Shown in pieces: positions 12,001 to 24,900 of a stretch of DNA of 64,000 nt. The DNA lies in assembly GCA_020726505.1 (NCBI GenBank), contig JAHLEZ010000014.1:868001-932000 (forward strand), written 5' to 3'. Each line of letters begins with the position of its first letter. Position 1 is the stretch's first letter. This DNA is from Leptodontidium sp. MPI-SDFR-AT-0119. Lineage: Eukaryota; Ascomycota; Leotiomycetes; Helotiales; Leptodontidiaceae. Below the pieces are notes generated by a model. It searched no databases and had not been told where the DNA came from. It worked only from the letters and a program-made list of their open reading frames with translations. The position numbers and the translations under genes were made by a program.

Positions 12001-13632
12001 AAGAGAAAAGGGAGAACACACCGCCTGACTTGACGTCCCACAAACCTTCCCAGCCATGAACTTCATGTAGGCACATCCATCCGCGACGATGATCCACTAC
12101 CTCATTAGGAGAGAAGGTGCATTATATACATACCCCTTCGACTAACCACCTCTCACCTCTCGCTATATCCATCCAATCTTTACCACCCAACCAAGAATTC
12201 CACCATAAAAAGTGCGTAGCCATGCCGCTCATCACACAATCGGACTACAAATTTCACAAACAATGTCACCATCCCCCACCCACCCATCCACCTCACCGAT
12301 ACCTCCAAAACCAGCTACTGTAGCTACAATACTCACAACCCTCTCTCCAGAAAAAAAAAGAAGAAGAAAAAATCCCCCGAATAACTTTCTGCAAGCCTTG
12401 CAAGGCTATAAAACACCCCAACAAGCCCAACTCCCGCACCAGCAAACAACAAAGAAAACAAAGGGGAGAGAAAGCGCACTTTGGTTTGGGGGACCATATC
12501 ATATCATATCTCATCCACCTACCTCTCAATTGAAGTGATTACTGTAAAGTACACAGTATAATACTCGATGATGAATGAGTAAGGGGTTTAAATCCCATTC
12601 ATATGTAGTGTAGGTAGGGCAGGAGCGTGATTGGCAACACCCCCACCCCCCTCAATACGATTGTCGTCAAGCTTTCAATTGCTATCACTAAAGTCTTCCT
12701 CCACACATCATAATCCCATCAATTCAATCCTAGTAAGTTTACCAAAACCTCTCTCATTTCTCCACAAAATAAGGAATTACATACTCTATCCACTCCAGCA
12801 GAGAAAAACCACACAAGCTAACAACGGCGCAGGCGACAGGAACCACAGCTCCATGACCGTGAGCGATTAGACGTCATTTTTTCTGTTGCTTGTGGAGTTC
12901 ATCTGGAAGTATGACGGGGAGATTTTATGGCATAATGAATTTTTTTTATAAGGGCGAGGGTGGTGAGTAGTGAAGTAGTGAGTTAATGAACAAGTGAAAG
13001 TGAAAAGGTAAAACAGAAAATTTATTGAAGATATCCCATCCCAACATCTCCGGAGTCAATTCTCGCAACCATGACATCTCGACAGGGATGAAGGAATATA
13101 AGGCAAAAGAGGAGAAGGGGGGGGGGGGGGGGGGGGGGGGGACGAGGCGGGGTAGATGTAAACAACGACAAGCGAATTTCCATCACTCTCTAATCTCTTT
13201 CCTTCAGGTCCTCAATTGAGAACCAGAATTCTCGAGTAAACCAGATCTGCTCTGGCTCGGACGGTTTCAAACCCATCCGAAGTAGTCGAGAGGAAATCAG
13301 AACGAATAAAGCACCGAAGTTAGATCAAAATCAAAACCAAGTGAAGTGAAGTGAAATGAAGGTCCAAACATTACATTAGCCCACCCTTCCAAGTCCCACC
13401 CATCTATCATCTATATACGATTCCCCCACCTATTCAATCGCCTCATCCCCATCTCTAAAGCCCCTAAAAGAGGGAGAGAAAAAAAAGGGACCTCTATAAG
13501 TCCCAAAGTAAACATAAAAATGTCATAAAGAGGTATTTTACCAACTCCAAACCCACACACCAACACCCCATTCGCCTACCCCCTCCCCGCTTCTCAAGGT
13601 CCCCCCCCTCTTGCCCCGAAGAAATCAAGGAT
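9091..13632. other. Gene-free stretch with simple-sequence tracts
   Basis: About 4.5 kb without a supported gene. The first part is the ferritin-like gene's 3' region. From about 12120 to 12530 the + strand is strongly C/A-rich and G-poor. A 25-base G run occupies 13117-13141. Short ORFs such as 12212-12538 are low-complexity by-products of this composition. The last 500 bp would be the 3' flank of the fasciclin gene. Confidence 0.5.
13117..13141 (+). repeat. G25 homopolymer
   Basis: 25 uninterrupted Gs, preceded by a GA-rich stretch. It lies about 490 bp downstream of the minus-strand fasciclin gene. Length is likely to be imprecise in any assembly. Confidence 0.9.
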
Positions 13633-15098
13633 TTAAATCATCATAACCGCCCCTCCAAGCGCAACCATCAAGCCCGCCTTCCCCATTCCCGCAAGTCCAG
13701 TCTCCCTCGCCATGGCAACGCCCAAGCCCGAAGAGCTCCTCGTCGTAAACGCCGAACTGCTACTCGTAGTAGCGGCATTCACACTCGCCGTCGAACTGCC
13801 ACTCCCACTCGTCGAGCTAACCGGACAAGACTCCGTACACGGGATGGCCGTCGTGAAGGGGAGATCGGCGACGGGGCTCGCGGACGCGAAAGCTGGGACT
13901 TGAGTTGGTAGATCAGGGTTTGGCATGGCGCCTGCTCCTTGTGGGTTCAGCACGTTGTCAATAACATGCAGCACGCCGTTGGCGAGGAGGATGTCTGTGG
14001 TGAGGAGCTGGGAGCTATCGATGAAGACGTTGTTTCCTGAGTGGCGGACCGTGATGTTCCCGCCTTGCTTGGTGGTCCACGTCGTGCCGTTCTTGAGGGC
14101 GGTCGAGAAGATGACTTGGTTGGGGAGGACGTGGAAGTCGAGGACTGAGGTGAGGTCTTCGACTGACATGGAGGAGATGGCTGAGCCGAGAGCTTGGAAA
14201 GCGGCGTTGTTGGGCGCGAAGAGTGTGTAGTTTGGTGTGTCTGTGAAATTAGACAATTGGTCTGCAGCGTAGAGGGATCCTTGGTAGGATGTTAGGTTGA
14301 AGGCGGTGGTTGTTGATGTGAGGTTTGTAGGTGGGATGAGGAGAGAGTCGATGACTTGGACGACACCTCCAGAGAAAGAGAGATCCTGTGTTAAGTTAGC
14401 TTCTGTATTCATTCTTTTATTTCCTTCTCCTCTTCCATAGAATTCGGCTTGGACATACAGCTTGAGTGAGCGTAGCTCTGCTTCCCTGTCCACTAACGAA
14501 AACCACCACATCTCCAGCCTGCTTCACATTCTCCACATTCTGACCTCCCGTAACATTACTCCACTTGGCATCATTCAGCAGTGTAGGTAGGAAAACAGGC
14601 GTTCCAGGAATCAATTGATCCGCCATCTTCTGCCCTTGTAGGATATGGTAACTGAGGACGTTAATGATGGTATCCTGGTCGTTATTCTCAAACGCAGCAT
14701 TGAGTTGCGTGTAGGGGATCTTATCAAATGCATCGTTGTTCGGCGCGAGGATCTGCGAACGGGGTATTAATTACTGTCTTGTATCTGTGTTGCGACCGAT
14801 TGAACATTGTAAGGAGGGGGGGAGGGCGGGGGGACTTACAGTGACACCAGATTGCGAGGGCAGTTTTAGTAGGATATCAGGATATTTCTATTCAGCAGTT
14901 AGCGATTGATTCCTCAAGTCCTGCGCTTCTCTGCCCATCGTATCGGACACATACCTTGATCAGCGAGTAAAAGGTTGTCAAGTTCTTCTGATCTGCTAGC
15001 AACGATCCCAAATCCTGCAAGCTCCCGGTTTGCGCTTCAACTCCAGCGAACAACCCCACAGCAGCTACAACGAAAGCTCTCCATGATTGCGTCCTCAT
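13633..15098 (-). CDS. Two-domain fasciclin (FAS1) protein, secreted, probably GPI-anchored
   Basis: FAS1 domains act in cell adhesion or surface interactions; in fungi such proteins sit at the membrane or wall. Four exons on the minus strand are 14955-15098, 14840-14887, 14459-14752 and 13633-14385, all with GT..AG borders and all in phase 0, giving 412 aa. The N-terminus MRTQSWRAFVVAAVGLFAG is a signal peptide. FAS1 domain 1 (about residues 27-160) shows LAPNNDAFDKIP and VLSYHIL. Domain 2 (about 165-305) shows YTLFAPNNAAFQALG, VLDFHVLPNQVIF and a final ANGVLHVIDNVLNP, the H2-type motif of the fold. A Ser/Thr/Ala-rich stalk of about 60 residues and a terminal hydrophobic stretch (AGLMVALGGAVMMI) follow, as in GPI-anchored proteins. 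Potential N-glycosylation sites (NLT, NFT, NGT) are frequent. Exon 2 is only 48 nt. Confidence 0.92.
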
Positions 15099-18000
15099 TC
15101 TCGCGGATTTCAGTATTTCTCTATCGTTTTAGTCGTCGGCGAAACTGTCGTATTGGTGGTAGAACGAGCGACTGGTCCAGACAGACTTCAATCGATCAAG
15201 CAAGCAGGCAAGCAGGTAGCAAGAACAGGAAAAAACGATTGACTGACAGATCCACACGTACAAGAAAAGCTCCTGTTGGCGAAACAAAAAAGTCCTGAAC
15301 GAACAAGAGAGATGCACCAAGAGAGGTGAGGTGAAGTGTGTATGGTCGGTACCGTAAGGTAAATGAATCTACCACTGATGATCAACACCTCCACGCAGCC
15401 CAGCGCAGATTATTTTCGGAGCCGTTGACCAGACTTGGCACAGGGAGCGTGCCTGGTGCTGCCCAGTCCACTGAGTGTCCATCCTTGGAACCCCTGGAGA
15501 TACACTTTATCTGCGGCCCAGCAAGAGATCTACAGGCCCCGCGCCGCTGTGGATAGCGAATTCCAGACTGGGTTCAGGCGGACTTGGAGTTGAGACGGGC
15601 CATGATAACGATCAGCAGCCAACGAGCGGGTCAGCTCAGGCCAGCTCAACACCGACTTTCACCAACGCCAAAAAAGAATACGAACCAGTCTTGTCCGGTC
15701 CTGTTTCGAGTCTGGCTGCCCTGCATGACTGCGCTCCCATTGGATAGAGACGACTTGTTGAAATTGGCATGGAAGAAGGAAGGCGTTGGGATAGCTGCAC
15801 TCTTGCTCTGTTTTCGTACCTAGGTAGATGAGGATGAGGATCGTTATTTCAAAGATCTCGGTCCTTCTTTTCCTTCTTCTGTCTTTCTTTTCGCTTGAGT
15901 TTCATGTTTGCTTTTAATGTCAACTTGTTATGATAAGGAGATGCCTTGCTTCACTATGCCAGACGGTTACCTATCAATCAATAATTCATCTTCTTTCTTC
16001 CTCCTCGTCCTACCTCTCCCTCTCTCGGTCTCTGCTAGTTTCTGGCTCTCTTCCTCCATATTCTTACTAAACAAACCACCATGAAAAACTCCACACCCGA
16101 TCTTCCACCAATCAAGCTCAACACCAACTCCACTCCAGCCGTTAAACTAAGTAACTATCACAAATCCCATCCCCGATGATCCTCCATTTCCACAATCCAG
16201 TAGTAAAGAATCGCTTGTATTTACAACTTCTTCAACTACTCGAGAAACACCAGTAGTGTGAGCGGTGTTACACCTGCACTCGCACGATACCACTCACCCT
16301 ACCTAGGAAGCTAACCACAAATCAAATCATGATACCCCCATTTCCTCGTCTGGGGCCGATTGACAATTGCCAATCTAGAAGCTGGAGTCTGGACTTAAAT
16401 TCAACTTCAACCTCTCTGGGTCTTGGATGACCAAAAGCCTGTAATCTTCATCCCTCCAGCTATGCAGAGATTTTCTTCTATCCCAAATACCCATCTTGAT
16501 ATCGCACCATATTCCATCACCAATACCCACCTAAGGTACCTAAGAAGTTGTCCCCCATCAACACCACGTCTTGGCAATATCCGGTACCTCACGATGTATC
16601 ACGAAACTTCAAATTTCTAATCTATTGCATCACACCTCCATGCACACCAACATTCTCGAAGCACAGAATTTTCCATATCCATATTCAGCCTGATGACGAC
16701 TAGGGACGATGATGGTGCTACCCATAATCAATTTCTGAATCTTCACCTCAAACCCCCACTTCAATCCTCATCAGCCGCGACCATCCCATCACATTCCATC
16801 ATATCTCTGTCCTCCCAACCTCACAATCATCCTACAGCATCCTATCCTTATCGGTCCATCTCAAGCACACTATCGATTTTCTCTTCCACAGCACTTCCAC
16901 AGTACAGTACAATACACTGCATACAGCAGGCACAAAACACCTGTACAGCACACTATGCAGCCTCAAACCACTGGTCATCCTCCCTCGCTTCCTTCCTGGC
17001 TTCCTCCCTCGTGCAAGACTCAAGAAAAATCAAAACCAATTATTCACTTCCCCATACCTAAGTGCCTCATGCATTTCCAATACACGGTAAATACCTCCGT
17101 ATCTCATCCTCAATACCCCCCTCTCCCCTCCCAACCACCGCTATTCCCTTACCTCCCCCCTCTGTACATTCCAATTCCTTATCTACAAAATGAAGCTATT
17201 CCCACTTCCCACCACCTCGCCCTGCATGTGCAGTACCTGCCTGTACCTAGGTATCGTATCTACCTGGTATGTACCTCGTATTCAACCACCCATGTAACCA
17301 ACACACCAGCACAACACCAGCGCATCGCCCCATGATTCCCAACCATCCATCTATCTCACTGGCTGAACCTCACCCATCCCATCCAATCCCATCCCATCCC
17401 ATTGTTTCCAAGCCGGAGATATCTGCCTCTACATGCATCTGCATACACATACACATACCCATACGCATGCAGAAGATATGCAGAAGATACCGATTCCCAT
17501 CGGAGTGGAGTTTCCTCATCCTCACCCTCTCCCTCCCTTTCTCCAAAACAGAGAAAATGTGAGTCAACATTCCAGCGTTAGGTAAAGTCCATGCGATCGA
17601 TACACGGAGCAAGCAGTATCTGGCAGCTGCATATCACGGCCGTAAAATTCCAGCGGATCCGGAATCAGGGGTTATGGATTTCCGGCCTATCTCTCTCTTT
17701 CTCAAACATCGAAGAATCAAGCATTTTATTCCAAAGAAAAAGATAGATCGCCGCATGGAAGTGATCACCTCGCATTGCATGCGTGCATGAACCCACCAGA
17801 ACTCGGAGGCAAGGCAGGGACAGGAGGGTATGAACGTTAAACACCAAACGAATGCAATGAATAAAAGGAATGAAAACATTCCGACTGAATTTAAATATCC
17901 CGACTAAGATGATACAAGTCCTGCAGCATTCATAATTTATATTTCCCCCCCCCCCCCCCCCCCCCCTTTACACGACCAAACTACTTCGTACCTAAATCAG

Positions 18001-19047
18001 CTCCTCTTAAAATTCTCGTCTAGATCTCATCAAAAAACAAGTCTCACTCACGTCTCCCTACTTTGTTTGTTTTGGTCCTCGAGTAAGTAGATCACGGAAG
18101 TCAAAAGAGTCTCATACCCTCTCCCTCCCCCTCCCTTTCCTCTCACAGATCCATAAATTTAAAAAGGGTCTTATATAGTCCCTCCTTTCTCTACCAATTC
18201 CTCCCGTCCTCCGAAGCTATCGAAAAGATCCTCTCTGTTATGGCCTCACTCTCACTCAACCCTCACATCCATCCCCTCCCTTCTCAGAGTCTCAAAAATC
18301 CGGGGACTTCGAATACCAGTGACCACTCCAAGTGTACCTACCTACCTACCCAATGAGTTGAAATTTGACAACAAAGTCAATCTGACTCGTGTCGTAAGTA
18401 AGTATTCAAGGTCGTGACGAGGTGGAGTAGTGGGAGAGAATATGAAATAAAAACTATCTATCTATCTATCCTAATCGAAATTCATCATCATCGTGAAAAA
18501 AAACAAACCTATCTATCTACTCCTATCTCCGAATAACTAAGTCATCGTTGAGAAAAAGAAACCTTAGAAATAAAACATATAAATCACTTACCACATTGAT
18601 TTGTAAGTTTGGAAGGAGAAAGAAGTTCTGCTTCAATGCATGTATTTATCTGTGCTTGTCTGTTTTTTTTTGTTTCACTTGAATTTGCATTAACAATTAA
18701 TAAAGCCGTCAAGCAACTTCAACAAGAACGAATGAACAAACAAGTCATCAAATCCACCCCCACCCCTACCTCACACCAACTGTCTACCTTCTTCGATATA
18801 CCTAACCCCTTGTTCATCCAATCCATACCTACCATACCATACCATCCTTCCATGTCCACTCCATACAATAAAACCATATGAAAAAATGCCCATTTGGTCC
18901 CACATATACAACCCAATCCAGGGAATGCCATTCTATAACGTTTGATTTACTCCACCCCAGAAAGACAACGGCAAAAAGCAGAGTATATTCGCATCTCTCC
19001 AACCATCTACGTGACAACCCCAACGCCCACTGCAAAGGAAAAGACAT
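15099..19047. other. Gene-free stretch, C-rich on the + strand, with palindromes and a C22 run
   Basis: No supported gene. The part next to 15098 would be the fasciclin promoter. From about 16000 to 17500 the + strand is rich in C, A and T and poor in G, producing several G-poor spurious ORFs (16693-17061, 16955-17335). A palindrome TACCTAGGTA occurs at 15817-15826 and 17244-17253. A C22 run lies at 17945-17966. The end is the 3' flank of the GT2 gene. Confidence 0.5.
17945..17966 (+). repeat. C22 homopolymer
   Basis: 22 uninterrupted Cs between TTT and TTTA. It is intergenic, about 1.1 kb beyond the 3' end of the GT2 gene. Confidence 0.9.
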
Positions 19048-21990
19048 CTACCACGAGAACGTCATCAACGCAGGGTTGAGCGCAAGAGGTAGTAGTAGAT
19101 GAGAAGCAGTGATCGTAGCCATCGGTAGGATAGCAACGAAGTCGGTAATCATCCAATCGTATGGAACAAATGATTTGCCAACGGCGAGAACGATCATGCC
19201 TGCAATACCGACGAGGGAGAAGATCATGGAGAACTTGAACTTCTTCAAAACCTTAGGTACTTCGATGAAGAAGTTGGAGAACTCGGCTTCCTTGGCTGTG
19301 GCACCCCATGTCATGTCAATCTCGAACATGTGAGCGAGAAGAGCTTGTGAAACGTGAAGCGAGAGACCACCCAAGAAGATGGCAAGCATGATGGTCCACT
19401 TGAAGTTCTCGAAGAGCGCGTAGAGGAGACTGCGTTCACCGATACGGTAACGCATGACGGCAAGAGCGATGTTTCCGAGACCATTGAAGACGATGATGAT
19501 AGAGAACCAAACCTTCCACGAATCGACGTAGTACTTGTCTAGGTAACCGTTGAACCATCCGATGGCGAAGTAGTTGGCAGTTGTCATGATCCAAGCGGCT
19601 CCAATAGCGTAGTAGGTACCGATGTAAGAGACGATGGTGATTTTCGAGGTGAATCGAATGTTAGAGAACAAGAAGCGACGGAAAAGAGGAGTGAAAGGAC
19701 CCTTGTAGATCCACTTGCGGATTGGGTGGAACAGGAGCTCGTTGCAACCATAGGCATATTTCTCCCAACGTGCCAATTCGTCGTACACAGTAAGAGACAC
19801 ACCCTCCTTGAATCCATCCCCAGCCCAAGCAGCCAAACGAATGGTGTAACCGCTGCACTGAAGACGTAGGGACATATCGAAATCTTCGGACACGTGGGAT
19901 TCGGACCAGAACTTTTCGTATCCATCCTCATCTTCGTATGAAACCTGTTGAATGGCAGACCAGCGGAGAATGGCGTTGTGACCAACGAATGGAGCAACAT
20001 CACCATTGGCAACCGTATAACGAATGGCAGTGTAAATGAGGTTGGTGAAGAAAGTAATACCGTTCTCGAAGTAGGTGTTGACAACTTGCATGACACCAGA
20101 CGAGAATTGCATAATTCCGACTTCTGGAGATTGTTCCATTTCAGAGCAGGCATCCAAGAGACAATCAGATGGGACACGGGTATCAGAGTCAACTGGAATT
20201 TGTTAGCTACTGTCTAATTCGAGAAACGGGAAACGTACTCAGCAAGATGTAATCTCCAACACGGATATTTCCATCAGCCCAGGCGCGTCCATTGTCCTCG
20301 AGAGCCTCCTTCAAGCATCGCTCGTAGGCTTGAGCCTCATCAGCTTGAGTCCAGTCGACAGGTCGTTGAATTAAGGCGAGCTTCTCCTCAACCATGCACG
20401 AAATATGGAGACCAAAGTTCATGTTCGACGCCTAAAACGGGGTAGATCGTCAGCATTCAGCTCCAAACATTTAAAGATGGTGGAGGGTCATGGCGGATTT
20501 CCATAGGGTGAATCAGTCGTGAGGCTGAGGAATGTGAGACCACTGGGCCAAAAACACATTTTGTGGATCACCCGACCCCACAGGATCGCTCATTGGGGGA
20601 AATCTCTTACTTTCTTGACTGTGTTTTTGTCAGCTGAGGTCACTTCAGAAGGCGGGGGAGAACTTACATTTTCCTTTTCTGATGAAGTTGTCTCCGTGCT
20701 TTGGTCTGGCGGTCCATCCGATGCTGTGATCAGCATAGAACTCGATTCTGGCGCGACGTTCCTCCTCATCGATAATTTGGAGACCATCATCGTTTACGAA
20801 CATGTTGGCGGATCCACCTTGGAGTTCGTAGGTGGAGATGGCTTGCTTGATTGACTTGACAGTTGGGGCAATGACAGAGCTCAAACCTTCCTTGTACACA
20901 GGGCACTGAATGGTGATATGGGGAAGAGTTGCAGACTGGATCCGAGGAGGAGCACGAGCTGAGTAGAACTTGGAGTTGATGGTCATCTGTCGAACTGGGC
21001 CGAACAGCTGAGCCAAACATCCCATGATGACTTGGGAGAAGAAGAGGGTGAAGAAGATCTGGACTGGTGTCAAGGCCAGAAGAGCGAGGCGAATGTAGCT
21101 GCCGTCAACTTCGACTTCGATGGCCAGTTGTCGGGCACCGGCTCCCAAGAACGTAATAACCAAGATCAAAGTCATGGCAACCAAGACGGTGTTTTGCAAG
21201 TGCAGGGGACGCTTCTCTGGGATAATCTCTCCACTTTCTTCATCGATCTCATAAATGGCAATGTTCGGATCCTTCTTTTCTCCGTCGTCGCCATCGGATG
21301 GGCCATTCTTCCATACAAGCTCCATCAATTCCGATTCAATGAGCTTCGCACGCTCAACGAGATGCAAGGCATCGTCATCCCAAACCACCAGAAGGGCTTC
21401 TGATGCAACGAACGCGGCGAATTGATGCTTTCTCGCACGGGGGAGATCCTCAATCGTGGGGAGAATTTGAATGCGGAGACCATTAAGTAAGGGGACGTCA
21501 ACCGCATCTGGGGACCACTGGAGGAACGTTTTGATGACTCTCGAGTTGACAGTCATTGCACACTGGAATTGTTAGCGATTGTTTCAAAGATCCCCATAAA
21601 GGATTTCCTTACTTGAACATTAAGTGCAGCACAAGAAGACGCAAAAGCAGAATTGCCCAATTGTGGCGGGCACGCCATGTAGGTATTCTTCGCCTTCCTG
21701 AGGAGAACACCTTCGATTTCTCCACTTCCATCGCTGACCCAGAGATGTGAACATTGCTGTTGGTACAGGTAGTTTACCATAACCTCATGCTTGATGTCAT
21801 CCAGGAAAGTCGAGCTCTGTGTTGAGCGATTCGATATGGAATTTCTCGACGAGCCAAATCTCGACTGAGGTGGTTGGAGGTCCATATTGAAGCTGTTGTG
21901 GGGCGAGGGCGAGGACGCAGGCTTCTCAGTCATTACCACAGCGGCCGGAGGCTCAGGCTGCTTCGCCTTGAAATAACTTCCTAGACCCAT
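19048..21990 (-). CDS. Membrane family 2 glycosyltransferase (fungal GT2 of hyphal growth)
   Basis: Processive-type GT2 enzymes move a sugar from a nucleotide donor onto a growing chain at the membrane. Members resembling this one are reported as needed for hyphal growth on surfaces in plant-pathogenic fungi (family knowledge; the polymer is not settled). Five exons on the minus strand are 21613-21990, 20668-21562, 20611-20618, 20239-20431 and 19048-20192; together 872 aa. Exon 3 is an 8-nt microexon that supplies Phe-Lys-Lys and is the only way I see to keep frame. The N-terminal 240 residues are cytosolic. Two TM segments lie at about 250-268 and 283-309. The catalytic domain shows CPVYKEGL, NDDG (383-386), DSD (493-495), SEDFD with ED 594-595, and ARW (632-634, in place of QxxRW). 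At least five TM segments follow. It is not a chitin synthase: the QRRRW signature is absent. The upstream region on the coding strand is CT-rich. Confidence 0.9.
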
Positions 21991-24900
21991 GACGGCGATG
22001 CTGTTCTTGCTTCTTGATTAGGATATTAGTCGGGCGAGACAGCAAGAGGTCTCTTTGGATCCTAGAAATCCCTCGACGACTCCAGACGTGGACACGATAC
22101 ACTTGAGCGAGTGACTGTGGGTGAGGGTATTATGAGCAACTCATATATGGAAGAGTTACTTGGTCGGCCTGAGCGTGTTTCCAATCAGTCAAGGAGTCGA
22201 GGATCTGAGATCGAGGGGTATCTTACAATTGATCTGTTGGAGGATGTATCTGCCTCAACAACAAGATCTGGTCGGTCGATGAGCGAGTGTCGTTGACGAC
22301 GGACACCTGGGAATTGAACGATTGTTGGACAACGAGTGTGAAGGGTGCGCGGCGACCCAGGATGTATATTGAGGGAGCTAGACGGCGATCGAGGAAAGAA
22401 GGTGATGAGGCAAGCTGGGTGGAGACGGAGAGGTGGAGAGGAGGAGGAGTAGGAGAGAGGGTCTGGGCTATCGAGGGGACCGATGAAGGCAAGCGCGTGG
22501 ATAGGAAGCTGGCTGGTCGAGGTTGGGATTCCTAGTCAGCTAAGCTGAAGCTTTGCCAGGGTGCAATGAGTGGTCCTCGAGGGCGGGAGGTGAGACTATT
22601 CGCACAGGTACAGGGCCGGAGGGAGAGGGAGGGAGAGGGGAGGTTGATTTGCCTTGACCCTTCGCGGAACGAACGAAAGCGCGCAAGAGGAGAGGAGGGA
22701 GACGAGACGAGAGGCTTTTGATAGTGTCGACGGGCAGAAACTAAGCCACACGGTAGAGATGTGGCCGGACCAGGGGGGAGCAGGCACGGTAGGGGGACGA
22801 CGAGGGTATTTGGAGAGACGCCGGCCTGACGACAGATATGGATGGGTACGTACCAGTATGAGGGGGGCAATCTGGACCCCTGTGTCGATTAAGATCGGTC
22901 GTGCTGGAATCTTTGGCTGGCGGTGTTTGCAGCAGCGGAGCAGGTAGTGGTTGGTTGGTGGAGAAATGTGTTGATATCGCGGGCGGTCTTCGTTCTGTTT
23001 GTTCTGTACGTCAAGTCAACTCTCTTGCTTTGGTTTGTTTGTTAGTGGTTTTGCAGAGTACGTCTTGACGCTGGCTGTAGCACAGACAGGGTAGACCACC
23101 CCAAAACAGGCGTAGTGAGTAAAATCAATAGTGAAGGAAGGCGCTGAGTGATTCAACACTGGGCCCTAAAACCTCAGTGATAGACCGCTGGAACAACTGC
23201 TCACCAGAGGCAACTGCGCTCGCTTCCTTCTCCTCACAGTAAATATTTACTGGAATACCCGTGAACCACAGGTTCTCGAATTGAAGGTATCCATAATACC
23301 CCTGAACGGACTCTTCTGCTTCTCGTGTTCGCCGCTTGGCGTTCAGGGGCAGATGCTGTTCTTGTCTTAGATTAGCGCTCTCTAGCGCCCCAATGCCGTC
23401 GAAATAGGCAGCTGTGGCTGCCCAGCTAGCCGAGACCTCGAAATGAACTTGATGCAAGTGCAGGTGGCCTTGAATACCCCCTCCCGGGTATTTCTCTCCT
23501 TTCCAACAAGGTTGTCTGTCTCTACCTGGGCACGCAAGATGCTCAAGCTACTGTACTGCCCCCTTCAACTCCACTCAACGTCTAGTCCTAGCCAGGGGTT
23601 CGAATCACCAAAGATAAGGTTCTGAGGAAATCATCACGAAGCAGCCTCTCGGAGCTTTCACACACCAGCCCCTGGTGGCCCTTCCCTTCCCTTGCCTTCC
23701 ATCCCGGGCTCCCCTGAAGAGAACAATTCTGCCCCTGCGATAGCCAACAAATAGGTCTTCCCTCTCTCCTCTCCTCTCCAACCCATCGTCTCTGTTATCG
23801 CCTGCCTACCCTACCGCCCAGGTTCTTCCCGCGGACTGTCGATCAATCAATAGATGTTTATTTTCAGGTTTCCCTAGCGCTATCATCTCTTCGCATCGCA
23901 TCCACAAGAGGCTCTAAAATGCACACACGAACGTGGGCGAATGATATCATACTTCTATTCTCGATAAGCTTGAGCTGCTACGCACCTCAACCATTCGTTG
24001 TTGATATCGAAGCGAGCAGCAGTCCAGTCCAAGTCAAGGACTTGGATAAGCTTCAAACTCTTTTTTACTTCATAGTGTTTTCTCTAACATAACCAACGAC
24101 AACAACTGTCAAGAAATTCTGGCTCCCATGACAAAAAGGTGGCATGTTGCAGAGGGGTAACAAGATAACAACAACCGCAAATGATCAAGGTTCTGGACCT
24201 CCCCGTACAAAAAACCGGATCTCGCCCTCTTTTCTCCAGGGTACCAGTGTTCCATCGGGGAATAGGGGGCTTGGAAGAGGGAATGTGGAAATGAGATGGA
24301 GACCTGTGCTCAATTTCACTTCCCGATCAGGCCGCATTATGGCCATGGTATGGTACAGTACAGGTAAGGAAACGCTTTTGTCGGTTCTGATTCTCTGATC
24401 GAGAGCCGATTCTGATATCTGTCGAATATGCAATAATTGTGAGGTCATTCCGAAGATCTATCAAATATCTATCTCCCTCCTAGACGTTTAAAAGCGAGGC
24501 TTTTGTTGAAGAGGGCATTGAAGATTACGATGATGACTACCTATTGATGAACCTTGATGGGCGCGGAAAGCCGAGGTTCTCCTGGGAGACTAAAAAAAGG
24601 CTCAACTCAACTAACTCACTCCAGCCAAGCGAGCCAAGAAAAGGTAAAGTCCAAAAAGTAAGGTTCGGATGAACCCAAACCCATCCTCAAGCCACGGCGC
24701 AGATCTAAATTACCACATCCAGTCAAGATCCGCTGCTCCATCCAGACAGACTCAAAGACAAAAAAACGACATCGAATTTCAAAAGCCAGCCCTATCTAAA
24801 TTATACAGACCCATCAATCTTCGGCTATCTCAGGATGAGTTTGAAAACTTCAAATCTTGCAACTTGGAAGAGACACAAGAGGGCAAGCAAAACAATCCTC

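Noticed and set aside
19048..21990. Chitin synthase identity for the GT2 gene
   Set aside because: Lacks the QRRRW signature and chitin synthase domain order; the motif set fits the other fungal GT2 group.
23597..23606. GGTTCGAATC, resembling a tRNA B box
   Set aside because: No pairing T-stem, acceptor stem or A box around it.
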